A DNA stretch of 64,000 bases, from NCBI GenBank assembly GCA_030747595.1, contig JASLKK010000001.1, positions 124,001-188,000 of the forward strand, given 5' to 3'. The stretch's first letter is position 1, and every line of letters begins with the position of its first letter. The DNA comes from Acidimicrobiales bacterium. Its GTDB lineage: Bacteria > Actinomycetota > Acidimicrobiia > Acidimicrobiales > MedAcidi-G1. The position numbers were made by a program, and so were the translations under genes. The notes beneath the pieces were generated by a model, which saw nothing but the letters and a program-made list of their open reading frames with translations, made no database searches and was not told where the DNA came from. Shown in pieces: positions 1 through 11,311 of this stretch.

Positions 1-1606
<1,606 letters not shown>

Positions 1607-1668
1607 CCCACTGACCACTTGGCCCATCCAGCGGTTGGTTGGACGATTGGCTGGGGCCCGCCCCCGGG

Positions 1669-2082
1669 TCAGCCGTCGACCCGGAAGCACCAGTCGATGG
1701 TGGCGGTGCGGTCGGTGTTGCGGACTGGCCAGTAACGCACCGTGGCGCATACCTCCTGAGAGGGGAGTCGCTCGAGGGCCAGGCCGGCGTCGGGTCGGAA
1801 GATCACCGAGTTCAACGCCTTCTCGACCCTCTGCTGGTCGAAGGGGATGGCGGTGCCACCGATGTGGACGATCTCACCCACCCAGCCGGCAGCGAGGATG
1901 GCCCCCACGTTGGCCTGAGGCAGGACGGTGTCCCCCCGTGCGGGCAGGAGTTCAGACACGGCCGGATTGGTCGACACCGATACGTCGCCGAGGTTTTCGC
2001 TGGGTAGCAGAGCGGCCAGCACCAGCACGCCCACGCCGAGGCCCATGAGCACGCTGATGACGAGGGCACGGCGTCGGGTCAC
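1669..2082 (-). CDS. small membrane-anchored protein of unknown function
   Basis: 137 residues. A basic N-terminus (MTRRRA) is followed by one hydrophobic segment at about residues 7-27 (signal anchor or signal peptide). The rest is soluble and would be extracytoplasmic. No family was recognised. Two cysteines near the C-terminus (VCATVRYW and IDWCFRV) could form a disulfide. The GTG start is supported by a TAGCCT hexamer six bases upstream (2089-2094, minus strand), the same spacing seen for the divergent kinase gene. It converges on ligA. The extended low-complexity-free sequence and clean stop argue that it is real. Confidence 0.7.
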   Translation of the reverse strand: MTRRRALVISVLMGLGVGVLVLAALLPSENLGDVSVSTNPAVSELLPARGDTVLPQANVGAILAAGWVGEIVHIGGTAIPFDQQRVEKALNSVIFRPDAGLALERLPSQEVCATVRYWPVRNTDRTATIDWCFRVDG

Positions 2083-2125
2083 GGGCGCAGGCTATCCATA
2101 GCGTTCGGACGGGTAGCCTCCGGGG
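2083..2125. promoter_or_regulatory. divergent leaderless promoters of the small membrane protein and the PASTA kinase
   Basis: Both divergent genes have an identical TAGCCT hexamer exactly six bases before a GTG start: 2114-2119 then GTG at 2126 on the plus strand, and 2094-2089 then GTG at 2082 on the minus strand. This spacing places transcription starts at or next to the start codons. No Shine-Dalgarno sequence is present for either gene. The symmetry is seen in the sequence; the leaderless reading is inference. Confidence 0.6.
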
Positions 2126-4093
2126 GTGACCGACGGATTCACCGACGGGGCCCCCGCCGGCCCGTCCGGCGCCATGCCCGCGCCAGGCCGGATGCTGGGT
2201 GGTCGATATCGCCTGGGTGGTGTCATCGGCACCGGCGGCTCGGGCACCGTGTACCTCGCCGACGACTTGTCGCTGGGTCGCCAGGTGGCCGTCAAGGTGC
2301 TCCATTCCTCGCTGGTCGGAGACCAGGCGTTCGTCGAGCGGTTCCGGGCCGAAGCCCGTCTGGTGGCCTCGTTGGCCGACCCCCACGTGGTGGCCATCTA
2401 CGACTGGGGGGTCGACGGGCAGGCCTACCTGGTGACCGAGTACCTGGGTGGTGGCAGCCTCCGCAGCATCCTGTCGTCGGGTCGCACGCTCACGCCGTCG
2501 CAGATGCTGATGGTGGCCCTCGAGGCCTGCCGGGCACTGGACCATGCGCACCGCCAGGGCATCATCCACCGGGATGTCAAGCCGGCCAACCTGCTCTTCG
2601 GACAAGACGCCCGCCTGCGTATTGCTGACTTCGGTCTGGCCGACGCCCTGACCGGCTCGGCCAGCCGGGAGTTGTTCGGCGGAGGCGGCGTGATCGGCAC
2701 GGCACGGTACGCCTCGCCTGAGCAGGCCCAGGGCCATCCGTTGGACGGTCGTTCCGACGTCTACGCCCTCGCCCTCTGCATGGTCGAGGCGGTGACCGGC
2801 CACCTCCCCTTCGTGGCTGACACCATCGCCGACACGCTGGTAGCCCGCGTCGGGCAGAACGTCCCCATTCCCGAGGCCCTCGGACCGCTGGTGCCGGTGG
2901 TCGCTAGTGCCGGGACCGCTGATGTGGAGAACCGCCCGTCGGCCCGTGAACTGGGCCGTCTACTACTCGACGTGGCTGGGCGGATGTCCCGACCCGAGCC
3001 ACTGCCCCTCGTGGGTCCCGGCGAGGTCGGCGCCGCCCCGATGCCCGGCGAGGCCGAACACGGCGCACCGTCGGTGTTCACCGATCCCGGCCCGGCCACC
3101 CAGGCCCATTCCCCTATCCAGGCCCATTCGCCGGTCCACGGACAGACACCTGCCCGGGCGGCGTCCCCGGTCCGGCCTCGCCGCCGCCGCTGGCGGGGGG
3201 CCCTGCTGGTCGCCACCCTCCTAGTCGGTGCGGTGGTGGGCGGCAGTGTGCTGTTGTCGGCCGGGCGCACGACCACCCGTGCCGTTCCGGCGCTGGTGAA
3301 CACCTCGGGTGACAGCGCACGGTCGTTGCTCATCGAACTGGGCTGGCTGGTCGAGGAGCGTTACGACCGTCGGGACGACACCCTCGAGGGTCAGGTGTTG
3401 TCCATGCAGCCGGCCAGCGGTGCCCGACTGGAGGCCGGCGAGACAGTGGTACTGGTGGTTTCGCTCGGGCCGGCTCGGATGCCGGTGCCCGACGACCTGG
3501 TCGGCGTAAGCCTCGAGGAGGCGGGGCGTCGTCTCGACGATGCCGGCCTGACGTTGGGCACGGTGTCGACCCAGAAGGACGAAGCCATGGCGGCCGGTCT
3601 GGTCATCTCGGTTACCACCATCGACGAGACGGTGCCCCAGGGTTCTGCGATCGACCTGGTGGTGTCCGGTGGCCCGTTGCCCCGGTTGGTGCCCGAGGGC
3701 TTGGTGGGCCTGATGCCAGCCGACGCGGTGGCCGAACTGATCGCTCTGCGTCTGGCCCCCACCATGGGCGAGGAGTACGACGAGTGGGTGGCCGCCGGAC
3801 GGGTGGCGCGTGTCGAACCGGTCGGAGGAACCCGGGTCGAGGTCGACGACGACGTCCGCGTGGTGGTCTCGCTCGGCGCCGAGCCCCGAGCCGTGCCGTC
3901 CATGGAGGGCCTGTCACTGGCTGCAGCCGAGAGTCGCCTGGCCGCCTCGGGCTTCCGCAGCGTGGTCGTCGAGGGGCTACCCGACGGAGACGATGTGGAT
4001 CGTGCGTTGCAGGTCGTGGTGTCCCAGACGCCGTCGGCCGGCCGGCGCGAGATGCCGAGCACCACGGTGACACTCGTGGTCAGTCCCGCCTGA
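2126..4093 (+). CDS. transmembrane serine/threonine protein kinase with four PASTA domains (PknB-like)
   Basis: Membrane signalling kinase; PASTA domains of this family bind peptidoglycan fragments or lipid II and couple wall state to growth and division. The kinase domain is at residues about 28-285, with glycine loop GTGGSGTVY (35-43), ATP lysine K57, catalytic HRDVKPANLL (148-157), DFG at 168-170 and activation segment GTARYASPEQ. A proline-rich juxtamembrane stretch with short AHSP repeats follows. One membrane helix lies at about 357-378, then four consecutive PASTA repeats of about 68 residues to the C-terminus. All catalytic residues are present. The GTG start follows a TAGCCT box by six bases. 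Located between ligA and gatC; no cognate phosphatase is nearby. Confidence 0.95.
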   Translation: MTDGFTDGAPAGPSGAMPAPGRMLGGRYRLGGVIGTGGSGTVYLADDLSLGRQVAVKVLHSSLVGDQAFVERFRAEARLVASLADPHVVAIYDWGVDGQAYLVTEYLGGGSLRSILSSGRTLTPSQMLMVALEACRALDHAHRQGIIHRDVKPANLLFGQDARLRIADFGLADALTGSASRELFGGGGVIGTARYASPEQAQGHPLDGRSDVYALALCMVEAVTGHLPFVADTIADTLVARVGQNVPIPEALGPLVPVVASAGTADVENRPSARELGRLLLDVAGRMSRPEPLPLVGPGEVGAAPMPGEAEHGAPSVFTDPGPATQAHSPIQAHSPVHGQTPARAASPVRPRRRRWRGALLVATLLVGAVVGGSVLLSAGRTTTRAVPALVNTSGDSARSLLIELGWLVEERYDRRDDTLEGQVLSMQPASGARLEAGETVVLVVSLGPARMPVPDDLVGVSLEEAGRRLDDAGLTLGTVSTQKDEAMAAGLVISVTTIDETVPQGSAIDLVVSGGPLPRLVPEGLVGLMPADAVAELIALRLAPTMGEEYDEWVAAGRVARVEPVGGTRVEVDDDVRVVVSLGAEPRAVPSMEGLSLAAAESRLAASGFRSVVVEGLPDGDDVDRALQVVVSQTPSAGRREMPSTTVTLVVSPA

Positions 4094-4154
4094 GTCGTAT
4101 CGTTCTTCCGGCCTTTCATCTCGCCGTCCAATCGCCCCCGACGAGGCTCCTCCT

Positions 4155-4457
4155 ATGACCGAACGCATCTCCAGAAGTGACGTGGCCCACGTGGCCAACC
4201 TGGCCCACCTGTCGCTGACCGATGACGAACTCGAGGCCTTTACCGGCCAGTTGGCCGACGTGCTGGACCACGCGGCCGACCTCGAGGCTCTGGACCTGGA
4301 CGACGTGGAGCCGATGATTCATCCGCTCCCGCTGCGAAACGTGCTGCGCCCCGACGTGGTTGGTGCGACCAGCGACCGGTCCGAAGTGCTGGCCTGTGCG
4401 CCGTCGGTGGAGGACGAGCAGTTCCGCGTCCCGCCGGTGCTGGGTGAGGCCCCGTGA
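4155..4457 (+). CDS. gatC: Asp-tRNA(Asn)/Glu-tRNA(Gln) amidotransferase subunit C
   Basis: Small belt subunit that stabilises GatA and GatB in the transamidosome, which converts misacylated Glu-tRNA(Gln) or Asp-tRNA(Asn) into the correct amide form. 100 residues, the usual length. The N-terminal [18 protein letters not shown] is the family helix, and the central [12 protein letters not shown] with the following LRPDV match the GatC wrap-around segment. Its stop overlaps the gatA start by four bases (GTGA), indicating translational coupling. First gene of a gatCAB operon. Confidence 0.97.
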   Translation: MTERISRSDVAHVANLAHLSLTDDELEAFTGQLADVLDHAADLEALDLDDVEPMIHPLPLRNVLRPDVVGATSDRSEVLACAPSVEDEQFRVPPVLGEAP

Positions 4458-5956
4458 GTAGACCCATGGAGACCACGGCACAGAACCTGGCCGCCGACGT
4501 CCGCTCGGGCACCCGGTCGGCCAGAGCGGTGCTCGAGGAGCACTTGGTGGTCATCGAGTCCCGGGAGGACGAGGTGCACGCCTTCAACCTGGTGCTGGCC
4601 GACGAGGCCCGCGCGTCGGCCGACGCCGTTGATGCCCTTGTGGCCAACGGGGAGGACCCGGGCCCATTGGCCGGCGTCCCGGTGGCGTTGAAGGACAACT
4701 TGTGCACCCGCGGGGTGCCCACCACCTGCTCGTCGCGGATCCTCGAGGGATGGCGACCGCCCTACGACGCCACGGTGGTCGAACGCCTCGTTGCGGCCGG
4801 TGCGGTGGTGGTCGGCAAGACCAACCTCGACGAGTTCGCCATGGGGAGCTCAACGGAGAACTCGGCGTTCGGGGCGACCCACAATCCGTTGGATCTGACG
4901 AAGGTCCCCGGCGGGTCGTCTGGTGGATCGGCCGCCGCGGTGGCCGCCGGATTCACACCTCTGGCCCTCGGCAGCGACACCGGCGGGTCGATCCGCCAGC
5001 CCGCAGCGCTGTGTGGCGTGGTCGGTGTCAAGCCAACGTACGGGATGGTGTCCCGCTATGGGCTCGTGGCCTTCGCCTCCAGCCTTGACCAGATCGGCCC
5101 GTTCTCCCGCACGGTGGCCGACTCGGCGCTCGTGCTGGAGGTCATCGGCGGCCACGACCGTCGCGATTCCACGTCCATCCACGAACCCGCACCCGACCTG
5201 CGTTCGGTGCTGGACCGCGGTGTCGAGGGCCTGCGCATCGGCATCATCGAAGAACTCTCGGGAGACGGTCTCGAGGGCATTGCCGCCGATGTCCGGGCCC
5301 GCCTGCACGAGGCGGCCGCCGCGTTGGAGGCGGCCGGGGCCACGGTGGCCACCACCTCGGTTCCGTCGACGGTGTACGGCCTGTCGGCGTACTACGTCGT
5401 GGCACCCGCCGAGGCTTCATCGAACCTGGCCCGATACGACGGCGTGCGGTTCGGCCTCCGGGTTGACGCCGCCACCTCAGGAGACATGCACGCCGCTACC
5501 CGCACCGCCGGATTCGGCGACGAGGTGAAGCGTCGGATCATGCTTGGCACCTACGCCCTGTCGGCCGGGTACTACGACGCCTACTACGGCAAGTCGCAGA
5601 AGGTCCGAACGCTGCTCGCGGACGACTTCACCCGGGCCTACGAGGAGTTCGACCTGCTGCTCAGCCCGACGGCGCCCACCACGGCCTTCCCGATCGGCGA
5701 GAAGACGGCTGATCCCATGACCATGTACCTCAACGACGTGTGCACCATCCCGTCGAACCTGGCCGGACATCCCTCGATGTCGGTGCCCTTCGGCGTCGGC
5801 GACGACGGCATGCCGATAGGCGTGCAGGTGCTGGCACCGGCAACCGGCGAGCCGACCATGTTCCGGGCCGCAGCGGTCCTTGAGGCCTCCGCCCCTCCGG
5901 GGCACCCGGACGTGGGTGGAGCCGTGACCGGGCCGACCGGTGGAGCGACCGCATGA
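4454..5956 (+). CDS. gatA: Asp-tRNA(Asn)/Glu-tRNA(Gln) amidotransferase subunit A
   Basis: Glutaminase subunit of the GatCAB transamidosome: it releases ammonia from glutamine and channels it to GatB. 500 residues, amidase-signature fold. The Ser-cisSer-Lys triad is visible as K80 (VALKDN), S155 (GGSSGGSAA) and S179 ([12 protein letters not shown]), almost the numbering of Staphylococcus GatA. GTG start overlapping the gatC stop; an in-frame ATG lies four codons later and could be used instead. The end overlaps gatB by four bases (ATGA). Complete and intact. Confidence 0.98.
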   Translation: MSRPMETTAQNLAADVRSGTRSARAVLEEHLVVIESREDEVHAFNLVLADEARASADAVDALVANGEDPGPLAGVPVALKDNLCTRGVPTTCSSRILEGWRPPYDATVVERLVAAGAVVVGKTNLDEFAMGSSTENSAFGATHNPLDLTKVPGGSSGGSAAAVAAGFTPLALGSDTGGSIRQPAALCGVVGVKPTYGMVSRYGLVAFASSLDQIGPFSRTVADSALVLEVIGGHDRRDSTSIHEPAPDLRSVLDRGVEGLRIGIIEELSGDGLEGIAADVRARLHEAAAALEAAGATVATTSVPSTVYGLSAYYVVAPAEASSNLARYDGVRFGLRVDAATSGDMHAATRTAGFGDEVKRRIMLGTYALSAGYYDAYYGKSQKVRTLLADDFTRAYEEFDLLLSPTAPTTAFPIGEKTADPMTMYLNDVCTIPSNLAGHPSMSVPFGVGDDGMPIGVQVLAPATGEPTMFRAAAVLEASAPPGHPDVGGAVTGPTGGATA

Positions 5957-7398
5957 GCGACGACGCAGCCACTGAGATCGTCCCCGGGTGGGAGACGGTG
6001 ATCGGCCTGGAGGTCCACGCTGAACTGGCAACGGCCACCAAACTGTTCTGCGATGCCCCAAACCAGTTCGGCGGCGAGCCCAACACCAACATCGATCCGG
6101 TGTCGCTGGGCCTGCCGGGCTCGCTACCCGTGCTCAACGAGCAGGCGGTGGAACTGGCCATTCGGGTCGGCCTGGCTTTGCACTGTCGTGTGCAGCGTTC
6201 GGTGTTTGCCCGAAAGAACTACTTCTACCCGGACATGCCGAAGGATTTCCAGATTTCCCAGTTCGATCTGCCCATCAACGAGGAGGGCTGGCTGGAGTTG
6301 GCCGATGGCCGCCAGGTGGGCATCGAGCGGGCACACCTAGAGGAGGACACTGGCAAGAGCACGCACGTGGGTGGTGGCGGTCGGATCCACGAGGCCGGTT
6401 ACTCGCTGGTCGACTACAACCGGGCTGGCGTTCCACTCATTGAGATCGTGGGAGCTCCCGACCTGCGGTCAGCTGAAGACGCACGGGCCTACGTCAGCGA
6501 GCTGCGGTCGATTCTGGTGGCCATCGGCGCGTCGGACGGAAAGATGGAGGAGGGATCGATGCGGGTGGACTGCAACGTGTCGGTCCGACCCATGGGCGAC
6601 CCCGATTTGGGAACCCGCTGCGAGGTGAAGAACATCAACTCGCTGCGCTCGCTGGGACGGGCAATCGTCTACGAGTCTCGCCGTCAGGTTGACCTCATCA
6701 CCTCCGGTGACAGAGTCGAGCAGCAGACCCGCCACTGGAACGAAGACGAGGGTCGCACCCACAAACTCCGCTCCAAGGAGGAGGCATACGACTACCGGTA
6801 CTTCCCGGAGCCTGATCTGGTGCCCCTGGACCCGTCCGCCGAGTGGATCGAATCGGTGCGTTCCGCTTTGCCCCTACTGCCCCGGGAGCGTCGCCACCGC
6901 CTAGCTGACGCGGCCGGCGTGGACACGGCCACTGCATCGTTGACCGTCGAGCGGGGAATGGACGACCTGGCCGTGGAGGCCCTTGCCGCTGGGGCCGACC
7001 CGAGCAGGGTGCTGGTCCACGTCGAGAACAACCTGGCTGACGGGTCGGGGTTGTTGACCGCGGCGTCGTTCGTTTCGCTGGTGGCCATGGAGGTCGGCGG
7101 CGACCTGACGGCCACCCAAGCCAAGACCGTCCTGGCGGTTCTGGTGGCCGACGGCGGGGAGCCGGCCGAGGTGGCTGCGGGCATGGGATTCGAAGCCATG
7201 GACGACAGTGCCCTGGAGGCCATCGTGGACGGCTTGATAGCCGAGTACGACGAAGACTGGGCTGCCTTCACCTCGGGCGACGACAAGGAACGCAAGAAGA
7301 AGTCAGGCTTTTTCGTCGGCCAGATCATGAAGGCCACCAACGGTCAGGCCGATGGTCGGGTCGTCAACGAACTGCTGTCCCGCCGGGCCAACGGGTAG
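5953..7398 (+). CDS. gatB: Asp-tRNA(Asn)/Glu-tRNA(Gln) amidotransferase subunit B
   Basis: Binds the mischarged tRNA, activates the side-chain carboxylate with ATP and amidates it with ammonia from GatA. 481 residues, normal length. The N-terminal signature [12 protein letters not shown], the conserved [14 protein letters not shown] segment and the C-terminal YqeY-like tail ([20 protein letters not shown]) are all present. Translationally coupled to gatA through ATGA. This is the last gene of the gatCAB operon; the next gene is convergent. Confidence 0.98.
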   Translation: MSDDAATEIVPGWETVIGLEVHAELATATKLFCDAPNQFGGEPNTNIDPVSLGLPGSLPVLNEQAVELAIRVGLALHCRVQRSVFARKNYFYPDMPKDFQISQFDLPINEEGWLELADGRQVGIERAHLEEDTGKSTHVGGGGRIHEAGYSLVDYNRAGVPLIEIVGAPDLRSAEDARAYVSELRSILVAIGASDGKMEEGSMRVDCNVSVRPMGDPDLGTRCEVKNINSLRSLGRAIVYESRRQVDLITSGDRVEQQTRHWNEDEGRTHKLRSKEEAYDYRYFPEPDLVPLDPSAEWIESVRSALPLLPRERRHRLADAAGVDTATASLTVERGMDDLAVEALAAGADPSRVLVHVENNLADGSGLLTAASFVSLVAMEVGGDLTATQAKTVLAVLVADGGEPAEVAAGMGFEAMDDSALEAIVDGLIAEYDEDWAAFTSGDDKERKKKSGFFVGQIMKATNGQADGRVVNELLSRRANG

Positions 7399-7431
7399 GT
7401 ACCCGGGCGCCAACTGGCCCCCAATCAGTGG

Positions 7432-8751
7432 CTAGCGCTCGGCGCCCACCACCTGCCAGCGGTCGCCGACGAAGCGGAGACCCAGCAGGATCGACCTGGC
7501 GGCCATGAAGAGCCAGATGGCCCCCCAGAGCCAACCAATCCCCAGATCGGCCTGTCGCCCGAGCACCATGACCGTGGCGGCAGCGACCGCCGAGCCCGCC
7601 ATGGCCCGAGCCATGAACCGTTGGTCTCCTGCTCCGATAAGGACACCGTCCAGGGCGAAGGCCACGCCTCCGAGCGGAGCCATGAAGGCCACGTGGACCA
7701 GCAGGAATCCGGCTAAGGCCACCACAGCAGGATCCTCGGAGAAGATGCCCGCCACCGGTGTCCGGACGGCCAGCAGGACAACACCGAGGACTATGCCCAT
7801 GCCCACCGACCAGGCAATCACCCGGCGTCCGATCGAGATGGCGCGGGCCACGTCCCCCGCGCCGAGGCGTTCGCCGACCATGGCCTGGGCGGCAATGGCC
7901 ACAGCGTCCATCGTCAGCGCGGTGACCATCCACACCTGGAAAGCCACCTGGTGGGCGGCCACGTCGACCCGGCCGATCCGGGTGGCCACCGAGGTGCCGA
8001 TCAGGAACGTCCCGGTGAGCGAGAGGTTTCGCACCAGCAACTGTGCACTGACGGTGAGGAGTCGGCCGATAGATCCCAACCGGGGTGCCAGCGACGCGTG
8101 GCGTCTACGGACGTCCCGTCCGATCCAGGTTAGGTAGCAGGCGGCCCCCACCCACTGGGCGACCACGGTGGCGGCTGCCGAGGCGCCGATGCCCCGATCC
8201 AGGCCGAAGATGAGGACCAGCTCGAGGACCAGGTTGAGTAGGGCGGTACCCACGGCCACCTGCAGGGGGCGCACGGTGTCCTTGAGGCCACGGAGGTAGC
8301 CCACCCCGGCCATCATCAGGAGCATCGCCGGGGCACCCAGCAGGCTGGTACTCAGGTAGATGGAGGCCTGTTCGGCCACGTCGCCCGAGGCGCCCAGCCC
8401 GGACACGATGGCGTCGGTCGACAGGGTTCCCACAATGGCCAGCACCACACCGAGGACCAGGGCCAGCCACAGGCCCTGGATGGCCTGATCGGCTGCCCGC
8501 CGACTTTCTCCGGCGCCGGTCAGACGGGCCACCGCCGCCGTGGTCCCGTAGGCGAGGAAGACACACAGTCCGTAGCCGAACAGTAGGGCGCCGGACGCCA
8601 CGCCGAGGCCGGCCAGAGGAGCGGTTCCCAGACGGCCCACCACGGCCGTATCGGCCAGCACGTAAAGGGGTTCGGCGATCAGTGCCCCGAGGGCCGGAAC
8701 GGCCAGGGCGAGGAGTTCCCGGCCGTCGGCCGAGAGTCGTGTGGAGAACAT
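7432..8751 (-). CDS. MATE-family efflux transporter (DinF-like)
   Basis: Cation-coupled multidrug or metabolite exporter of the inner membrane. 439 residues with about 12 hydrophobic segments in two related halves. The N-terminal [22 protein letters not shown] and the following [15 protein letters not shown] are typical of the DinF subgroup. Substrate unknown. A TAGTCT hexamer lies six bases before the ATG (8758-8763, minus strand), suggesting a leaderless transcript divergent from ilvD. It runs tail to tail with gatB and is not part of either neighbouring pathway. Confidence 0.9.
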   Translation of the reverse strand: MFSTRLSADGRELLALAVPALGALIAEPLYVLADTAVVGRLGTAPLAGLGVASGALLFGYGLCVFLAYGTTAAVARLTGAGESRRAADQAIQGLWLALVLGVVLAIVGTLSTDAIVSGLGASGDVAEQASIYLSTSLLGAPAMLLMMAGVGYLRGLKDTVRPLQVAVGTALLNLVLELVLIFGLDRGIGASAAATVVAQWVGAACYLTWIGRDVRRRHASLAPRLGSIGRLLTVSAQLLVRNLSLTGTFLIGTSVATRIGRVDVAAHQVAFQVWMVTALTMDAVAIAAQAMVGERLGAGDVARAISIGRRVIAWSVGMGIVLGVVLLAVRTPVAGIFSEDPAVVALAGFLLVHVAFMAPLGGVAFALDGVLIGAGDQRFMARAMAGSAVAAATVMVLGRQADLGIGWLWGAIWLFMAARSILLGLRFVGDRWQVVGAER

Positions 8752-8797
8752 CAGCGGAGACTACGACCGTGGCAGGTGGCGCCTAGCCTGCATACCC

Positions 8798-10492
8798 ATG
8801 ACGGATGCCACCCACGGGGGGATGAAGCCCCGAAGCCATGAGGTCACTGACGGTCCGAACCGGGCGCCCGCGCGGGCCATGCTCCGGGCGGTCGGGATGA
8901 ACGAGGACGACTTCTCCAAGGCCCAAGTAGGCGTGGCCTCGTCGTGGAACGAGGTGACTCCCTGCAACATTCCGCTGGACGCACTGGCCAAACGGTGCAA
9001 GGAGGGGGTCTCCGAAGCCGGGGGCTTCCCGCTGGAGTTCAACACCATCGCCGTGTCCGACGGCATCTCAATGGGCCACGAGGGCATGCGGGCCAGCCTG
9101 GTGAGTCGTGAGATCATCGCCGACTCGGTAGAGGCCGTGATGCACGCCGAGCGCCTCGACGCCTTTGTGAGCTTCGCCGGCTGTGACAAGTCGCTCCCGG
9201 GGATGCTCATGGCAGCAGCCCGGATCAACCTGCCGTCGGTGTTCGTGTACGGCGGTTCGATCATGCCCGGCGAACACACCGACGGTTCCAAGCTGGACAT
9301 CGTGAGCGTGTTCGAGGCCGTGGGGGCCCACGCAGTGGGGAGCATCGACGATGCTGAACTGCTGGCCATCGAGCGCGAGGCGTGTCCGACCATTGGAAGC
9401 TGCGCGGGGATGTTCACTGCCAACACCATGGCCTCGGTCGGTGAGGCCATCGGCATGTCGCTGCCCGGATCGGCCTCGGCCGCCGCGGTTGACAAGCGTC
9501 GGGCCGACGTGGCGTTCGCCAGCGGCCACGCTGTGATGAACCTGCTGCGAGAGGGCATTCGACCCCGCCAGATCATGACCCGGGCTGCCTTTGAGAACGC
9601 CATCGCCGTGGTGATGGCTCTCGGCGGCTCGACGAACGCCGTACTCCACCTCATGGCCATCGCCTTCGAGGCCGGTGTCGAGCTCGAACTCGAGGACTTC
9701 AACCGGGTGGCCGCCAAGGTTCCCCACCTGGCAGATACGAAGCCCCACGGGAAGTACCACATGGTCGATATCGATCGGATCGGTGGGGTTCCGGTGGTCA
9801 TGCAGATGCTTCACGACGAGGGCCTGCTTCACGCCGACGAGATCACTGTCACCGGGAAGACGGTGGCCGAGAACCTGGCCATGCTTGACGTCCCGGCCCC
9901 CGATGGTGACGTGATCCACGCTTTCGGCGATCCGATCAATGCACTGGGTGGCCTGGCCATCCTTCGCGGGTCGTTGGCTCCGAAGGGGTCGGTGGTCAAG
10001 GTGGCCGGACTCGACTTCGACCGCTTCGACGGTCGGGCCCGGGTGTTCGACGGTGAGGATGCGGCCATGGCCGCCGTTCTGGACGACCGCATCGAGGGCG
10101 GTGACGTGGTGGTCATCCGCTACGAGGGTCCCAAGGGTGGTCCGGGAATGCGCGAGATGCTGGCCATCACCGGGGCCATGAAGGGTGCCGGACGGGGCGG
10201 CGACGCGGCGCTCATCACGGACGGCCGGTTCTCCGGCGGCACCCACGGATTCTGTGTGGGTCACGTTGCACCGGAAGCCGTTGACGGTGGTCCAATCGCC
10301 CTCGTGGCCGAGGGTGATCGAATCGTCATCGACGTGGTGGCCCACACCATGGACCTGATGGTCGATGACGCCACGCTGGCGAAGCGTCGGGCCAACCTGA
10401 AGCCGTTCGAACCCCGCTACACGTCGGGGTTCCTGGCCAAGTACGCCGCACTTGCCCAGGGGGCCGAGAAGGGCGCCGTCACCCAGGCGTGA
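8798..10492 (+). CDS. ilvD: dihydroxy-acid dehydratase
   Basis: Dehydrates 2,3-dihydroxy-isovalerate and 2,3-dihydroxy-3-methylvalerate to the keto acids of valine and isoleucine; cytoplasmic iron-sulfur enzyme. 564 residues from this ATG. Cluster ligands are C56 (TPCN), C129 (GCDKS) and C202 ([12 protein letters not shown]), with K131 as the conserved lysine; three cysteines fit the [2Fe-2S] type known from Mycobacterium. The ATG at 8798 is chosen because a TAGCCT box sits eight bases upstream and the frame's earlier start at 8741 runs back into the divergent exporter gene. Works with ilvBNC 0.8 kb downstream. Confidence 0.97.
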   Translation: MTDATHGGMKPRSHEVTDGPNRAPARAMLRAVGMNEDDFSKAQVGVASSWNEVTPCNIPLDALAKRCKEGVSEAGGFPLEFNTIAVSDGISMGHEGMRASLVSREIIADSVEAVMHAERLDAFVSFAGCDKSLPGMLMAAARINLPSVFVYGGSIMPGEHTDGSKLDIVSVFEAVGAHAVGSIDDAELLAIEREACPTIGSCAGMFTANTMASVGEAIGMSLPGSASAAAVDKRRADVAFASGHAVMNLLREGIRPRQIMTRAAFENAIAVVMALGGSTNAVLHLMAIAFEAGVELELEDFNRVAAKVPHLADTKPHGKYHMVDIDRIGGVPVVMQMLHDEGLLHADEITVTGKTVAENLAMLDVPAPDGDVIHAFGDPINALGGLAILRGSLAPKGSVVKVAGLDFDRFDGRARVFDGEDAAMAAVLDDRIEGGDVVVIRYEGPKGGPGMREMLAITGAMKGAGRGGDAALITDGRFSGGTHGFCVGHVAPEAVDGGPIALVAEGDRIVIDVVAHTMDLMVDDATLAKRRANLKPFEPRYTSGFLAKYAALAQGAEKGAVTQA

Positions 10493-10514
10493 TTTCCGGC
10501 TGCCGGACCGCCGG

Positions 10515-11048
10515 TTACCGGATCTCCAACCACAGCCCGGAGTGTCGGGCGGCCGACAGGGCCATCCACGGGGCGCCGGCCACCGCATCGCTAGATGACT
10601 GGCGAGCCACCCAGCGGGGGACCGAAAGCGTCACCTCCGGTGGGACCGTCAATCCGTCCCGCGGGGCCACCGCGCAGGTCGGGAGGCGTTCGAGGGCGCG
10701 ATCCATCGCCGCCGCCGACTCAGTTCCTGGTTCGCCATAGAAGGTGGGGTCATGGAGCTGGTGCCACTTGTCGGCACCCATGATGACCACGTCGTAGCCG
10801 TCGGCGATGTCGGCCACCAGGCGGGCGTCGGTCGCCTCGGCGGCCAGCCACCGATGGTCGGCGATTGCTGAATGAAGCACGGTCAGGCGATCGTCCACGT
10901 CGGTCCGCCCGTCGTCCTTGCCGAGCGGGTGTCGTGACACCGTCCAAATGACCCGGTCGAGCCGATGGTGGCGCAACGCGGCATGAGCGATGGCTAGATG
11001 GGCCAGGGTCGGAGGATCGAAGGACCCCGGCTGAACCCCGGTTCGCAT
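10515..11048 (-). CDS. nucleotidyltransferase of the NadD/cytidylyltransferase superfamily
   Basis: 177 residues. The N-terminus carries the HxGH-superfamily signature in the form GSFDPPTLAHLAIA (residues 8-21), with the second histidine kept and the first replaced by threonine, and a DVVIMGADKWHQL strand resembling the nicotinate-nucleotide adenylyltransferase fold. The normal C-terminal ISSTxIR motif is not evident; the tail has a serine-rich segment RQSSSDAV instead. Role is therefore uncertain: it may adenylylate a nicotinate-type mononucleotide or another phosphorylated substrate. It runs opposite to ilvD and ilvB, on its own. Confidence 0.7.
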   Translation of the reverse strand: MRTGVQPGSFDPPTLAHLAIAHAALRHHRLDRVIWTVSRHPLGKDDGRTDVDDRLTVLHSAIADHRWLAAEATDARLVADIADGYDVVIMGADKWHQLHDPTFYGEPGTESAAAMDRALERLPTCAVAPRDGLTVPPEVTLSVPRWVARQSSSDAVAGAPWMALSAARHSGLWLEIR

Positions 11049-11072
11049 GAGTCAAGTCTCCCACGCCTGAGG

Positions 11073-11110
11073 TTGTGGTCCGAGGTGCCACCAGCGCATA
11101 ATTGCTAATC
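11073..11110 (+). promoter_or_regulatory. promoter of the ilvBNC leader
   Basis: TTGTGG (11073-11078), 18 bases, then CATAAT (11097-11102), then eight bases to the ATG of the leader peptide. This is a sigma70-type arrangement that puts the transcription start at or within two bases of the ATG, so the leader peptide would be translated from a leaderless transcript. Confidence 0.6.
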
Positions 11111-11164
11111 ATGCAGATCGACTCCACTTCCTTTGCCCGCATCCGGGTAGTCGTACTGCCGTAG
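11111..11164 (+). CDS. ilvB leader peptide (attenuation peptide)
   Basis: A 17-codon ORF encoding MQIDSTSFARIRVVVLP and ending in TAG. Seven of its last eight codons include Ile, Val, Val, Val and Leu in a row (positions 11-16 are I-R-V-V-V-L), the three products of the pathway encoded downstream. No Shine-Dalgarno sequence is present; the promoter spacing suggests leaderless translation. Its stop codon lies in the 5' arm of the hairpin that precedes the terminator. By analogy with known ilv/leu leaders, ribosome stalling on these codons when charged Ile-, Val- or Leu-tRNA is scarce would allow readthrough into ilvB. Confidence 0.8.
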   Translation: MQIDSTSFARIRVVVLP

Positions 11165-11245
11165 GCACGCGCCCCGCCCGCACACGGTGGGTCCCAAACG
11201 GTTGCGTGCCTCGACCTCCCACAGCGGGAGGTCGTTTCCACTTTT
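11163..11245 (+). terminator. ilvB attenuator: leader hairpin followed by intrinsic terminator
   Basis: Two back-to-back structures. Hairpin 1 pairs AGGCACGC (11163-11170) with GCGTGCCT (11204-11211), a perfect 8-bp stem beginning inside the leader stop codon. The terminator directly follows: CGACCTCCC (11212-11220), loop ACAGC, GGGAGGTCG (11226-11234), a perfect 9-bp stem, then TTTCCACTTTT. A possible competing pairing of GTGGG (11187-11191) with CCCAC (11218-11222) would break the terminator stem, but it is only 5 bp. Confidence 0.8.
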
Positions 11246-11311
11246 CAGCCCAGTTCATAAACCAGTTGAGATACCAGACCAGGCAGCCTTTCCCCCAGAT
11301 CCGAGTTCGAC

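Noticed and set aside
7405-7445. GGGCGCC / GGCGCCC pairing between gatB and the MATE gene as a bidirectional terminator
   Set aside because: The loop is nearly 30 bases, the 3' arm lies inside the MATE coding end, and no T-tract follows.
9068-10588. 506-codon minus-strand open frame through ilvD
   Set aside because: Antisense to intact ilvD; typical high-GC shadow with runs of His, Arg and Gly.
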